A stretch of DNA of 64,000 bases from Serilophus lunatus (Eukaryota; Chordata; Aves; Passeriformes; Eurylaimidae), in contig VXBA01003135.1 in NCBI GenBank assembly GCA_013399895.1, forward strand, positions 1,815,553-1,879,552. Direction: 5' to 3'. This document shows positions 61,601 through 64,000 of this stretch, one piece after another (the first letter of the stretch is position 1; every line of letters begins with the position of its first letter). The notes beneath the pieces are model-generated. The model was not told the origin of the DNA, made no database searches, and was given only the letters and a program-made list of their open reading frames with translations. Made by a program: the position numbers and the translations under genes.

Positions 61601-64000
61601 CTGAGGACAGAAGGGAAGGTGAGGTCAATTCCTCAATGCACAGCAAGTCTCAGCAGGAGGAAGGCACAGGCATGAAAGATGCTTGTGCTCTGCCCCCATC
61701 ACTGAGCTCTGCCACTGCCAGATACACCAAAAATAGAGCACCCTCCTCTCGGAGGACACACTGAGGAGGAGGGACCCAGCACCCTGGAGGGAACCAGAGC
61801 CAGGAGCAGCCTGCTGGGATTTGGCCAAGCTGCTCCAGCCTGTCAGAGCCAGCTCACCTGGGGAAGGTGCCAGCCAGCAGCGGCTCACTCAGGGCTGGCC
61901 ACCACCAGCCTCTGGCAGCAGAGCACAGCTCCCAGCACAGTGTGGCCAGTGACCCTGTGCTGAGCAACACGTTCCACACTCCCCTGAGGCTGGGGAGGGA
62001 CAGAGCCCCAGGACAAAGCACCACCTCCCCAGCCACAAGAAGCGAGGGATGGCTGAGGGCACCTCTGGCTCTGCCATCTGCTCCACAGGCACAGTTCCCA
62101 GCCAAGGAGATGAGCACGTCAGGGTGTTTGTGCTCCCAGCTGCTCTAAGGCTCAGAGTGGCAGCCAGCCTGGCTGCCAGCCAGCAGACACAAGAGGAAGT
62201 GGGCACGCTGCTGGGGCACACTGGTGCCTCTCCCAGCCGGCCCCAGCGTGGTGCTGGGCCGGAGTATTTGCATCTCCCTCTGCGGGGCAGGTTCTCCTTT
62301 CACTGGTGATCACTCGGGCTTGTTACTGGCAGCACAGTTGCATAACATGGGAGTTTTTTTACTATTTGAGGCAACTCTGTCTCCTGGACGAGGCAAGCAG
62401 TGCCACGAAGGGACCCAGAGGAGCAGGCAGCTGCCACCCCCGCTCCATTGCTGTGAAAGACGGGGATGCACAAGGATATGAGCAGCACTGGCACTGAGCA
62501 CAGCCCAAACGCTGCTCCTCAGCATTATGGTGTTCCCCTCCAGAGCCTTCCGTCTCCCCAGCTGCCAGGTTATGGGACTGGAGAATAAAAAGGGGATGAA
62601 AAGCGACAAGCAGGGCCCTGACACATCCATCCCTGTCTGTCAGCAGCCCCTGCTGCTTTAATCCCCACCGATCCCGTCCGGAACGTGCAGGCTGGGAGCC
62701 ACACACGTCACTGCAGACAAAGAATATCCCTTTGTGTTTGCAGCCTGACCTATTTTCCCCATTTCTCCGTCTGCTCCACGTTACGTTCTCATTCATTCTC
62801 TGACCTGCAGATGGGTTCTGCCCCAGCTTCCCAAACCCTCTTTGGTGCTCCTTAGTCCCCAGCAACCTGAGAATAAAGTGCCCCATCCAGCTGTTTTCAG
62901 AGACTGGTTTGGTGAGCACAGCCTGGGCTTTGGTTCTGGTCCATGACAGCTCCACAATCCCTGGGGAAAGGATCCAGGGGGACCCTTTACTTGGCAATCA
63001 GAGCAGACCATCATGGACTCCTGTGAGCTGGGCACACACAGAGCTCTCACTCCCTGGATAGGAACTTAGGCACAGTCACAAACTGGAGGCAGGAACTGCC
63101 CATTTCAGTGCCCACTGGTGCCCAGATGCTCTGGTGGCAGGCAGAGGTCCCAGCCTCTCCATCCTGGGGAGAGGGGAAGGATACAGTCCTTGCCCTGACA
63201 GCTGGAAGGGACAAGGCTGAGACCTTGCAAGGGAACACACCTTCACCTGGCCTCGGGAAGCACAAAGATTTAAGGCTTCCATTAGAAGCCACGCGTCCAG
63301 GGCAAAAGTCAGGGCAAGAAGATGGAAAAGGTCACGCATGCTATGTCCCCTGCACACACCTGGGCTCAGATAGGACCAGCCCTTCAGAGAAAATTGTCCC
63401 TCTCTCAGCTACAGGAGTCCACAGAAAGACCAAATGTGGCTGAACCAGTGACACATCCCCCACTTCCCTGTGGAGCAAGCAGCCAGTGCACAGCAGCTCA
63501 ACTCCCAATGGATTAAGCACCAAGCAGACTCAGATGAAAGGAAAGGAGCTGCAGTTGAAGCTGAAGTTGAGCTTTGTTAGACAAACAGAATGATTTTAAC
63601 ATGGTCCCCCAGCCCTTCAAGTTCAACATCCCTTTGGCATCTGCAAGCAGAGGACTTGCTCCAGTCTCGCCTGCCACAGGAATCACATGCCAGGAGGGCA
63701 GGAAAAACTTACTTCCATCAGCACACAGCTCTGATAAGAGGAAAAGGAGGGATTCAGGCAGCTGGGAGCAAAGACAGAAGGTCATTTGTGCACAGCCCAA
63801 AGATTCACTGAGCGATGCCCTTTTTGGGATGTTTTCAAACTCAAGCCAAGGCAGCTGCTGATCCTGGGTACGTGTGACTGTGGTACACAGAGATATCTCC
63901 ACGTAACAACACACACTGCTGCCAAAACCCCAAGGATATAGATGGGTTAACAGCTCTCCTGTCCCAAGAGAGGCTCTGGGACCAGCTGAGCCAGTAGCAC
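61601..64000. other. CLCN7 first intron (3' part)
   Basis: No exon matching the CLCN7 N-terminus (MANVSKK-like) is present, so exon 1 and the promoter lie beyond 64000. The sequence is unremarkable, with no recognised repeat family. Confidence 0.6.

Noticed and set aside
1..64000. CRISPR arrays, operons, phage or bacterial defence systems
   Set aside because: The sequence is spliced vertebrate DNA; the direct repeats found are minisatellites and a single duplication without spacer structure.
1..64000. tRNA, rRNA, snoRNA or microRNA genes
   Set aside because: No convincing tRNA arms, box C/D or H/ACA signatures were seen by eye. Introns of LUC7L and FAM234A could still hide small RNAs; a covariance-model search would decide.

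Overview
This window is vertebrate nuclear DNA and very probably avian. All five recognisable genes are orthologues of human chromosome 16p13.3 genes. Short introns and CpG-dense promoters suggest a bird microchromosome. Six interspersed repeats have the 3' end of avian CR1 LINEs (TTCCAACTCAAACCATTCTGTGATTCTATG-like tails). One short fragment matches the start of a common avian ERV LTR. Two assembly gaps (26038-26131 and 43668-44007) fall exactly in the two CpG-rich promoter regions, as is typical of short-read bird assemblies.

Layout: RGS11 on + (585-4533, 16 coding exons, 450 aa). FAM234A on - (20283 down to 8526, 11 coding exons, 552 aa, with a 2.5 kb 3' UTR converging on RGS11). A CpG island with a gap at 25.8-26.5 kb is the likely FAM234A promoter. 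LUC7L on - (42190 down to 27166, nine coding exons; the first coding exon is lost in or near the second gap). A GC-rich, gap-interrupted region follows at 43.5-44.6 kb. PERCC1 on + (promoter near 46.25 kb, coding 47526-48218). CLCN7 on - (61600 down to 50015, 24 of an expected 25 coding exons; exon 1 lies beyond the right edge). I built the exon models from splice signals, open frame and remembered human proteins. Summed exon lengths stay in frame for every gene: RGS11 1353 nt, FAM234A 1659 nt, CLCN7 2280 nt plus exon 1.

The genes do not form a pathway. RGS11 ends G-protein signalling, FAM234A is a single-pass beta-propeller membrane protein, LUC7L is a U1 snRNP splicing factor, PERCC1 is a gut enteroendocrine regulator gene, and CLCN7 is the lysosomal 2Cl-/H+ exchanger.

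The least ordinary region is 44.0-47.5 kb. It holds the join between the LUC7L block and the PERCC1-CLCN7 block, which are far apart in human. It also holds a candidate PERCC1 promoter and enhancer and a degenerate minisatellite. No bacterial, CRISPR or phage-type system is present.
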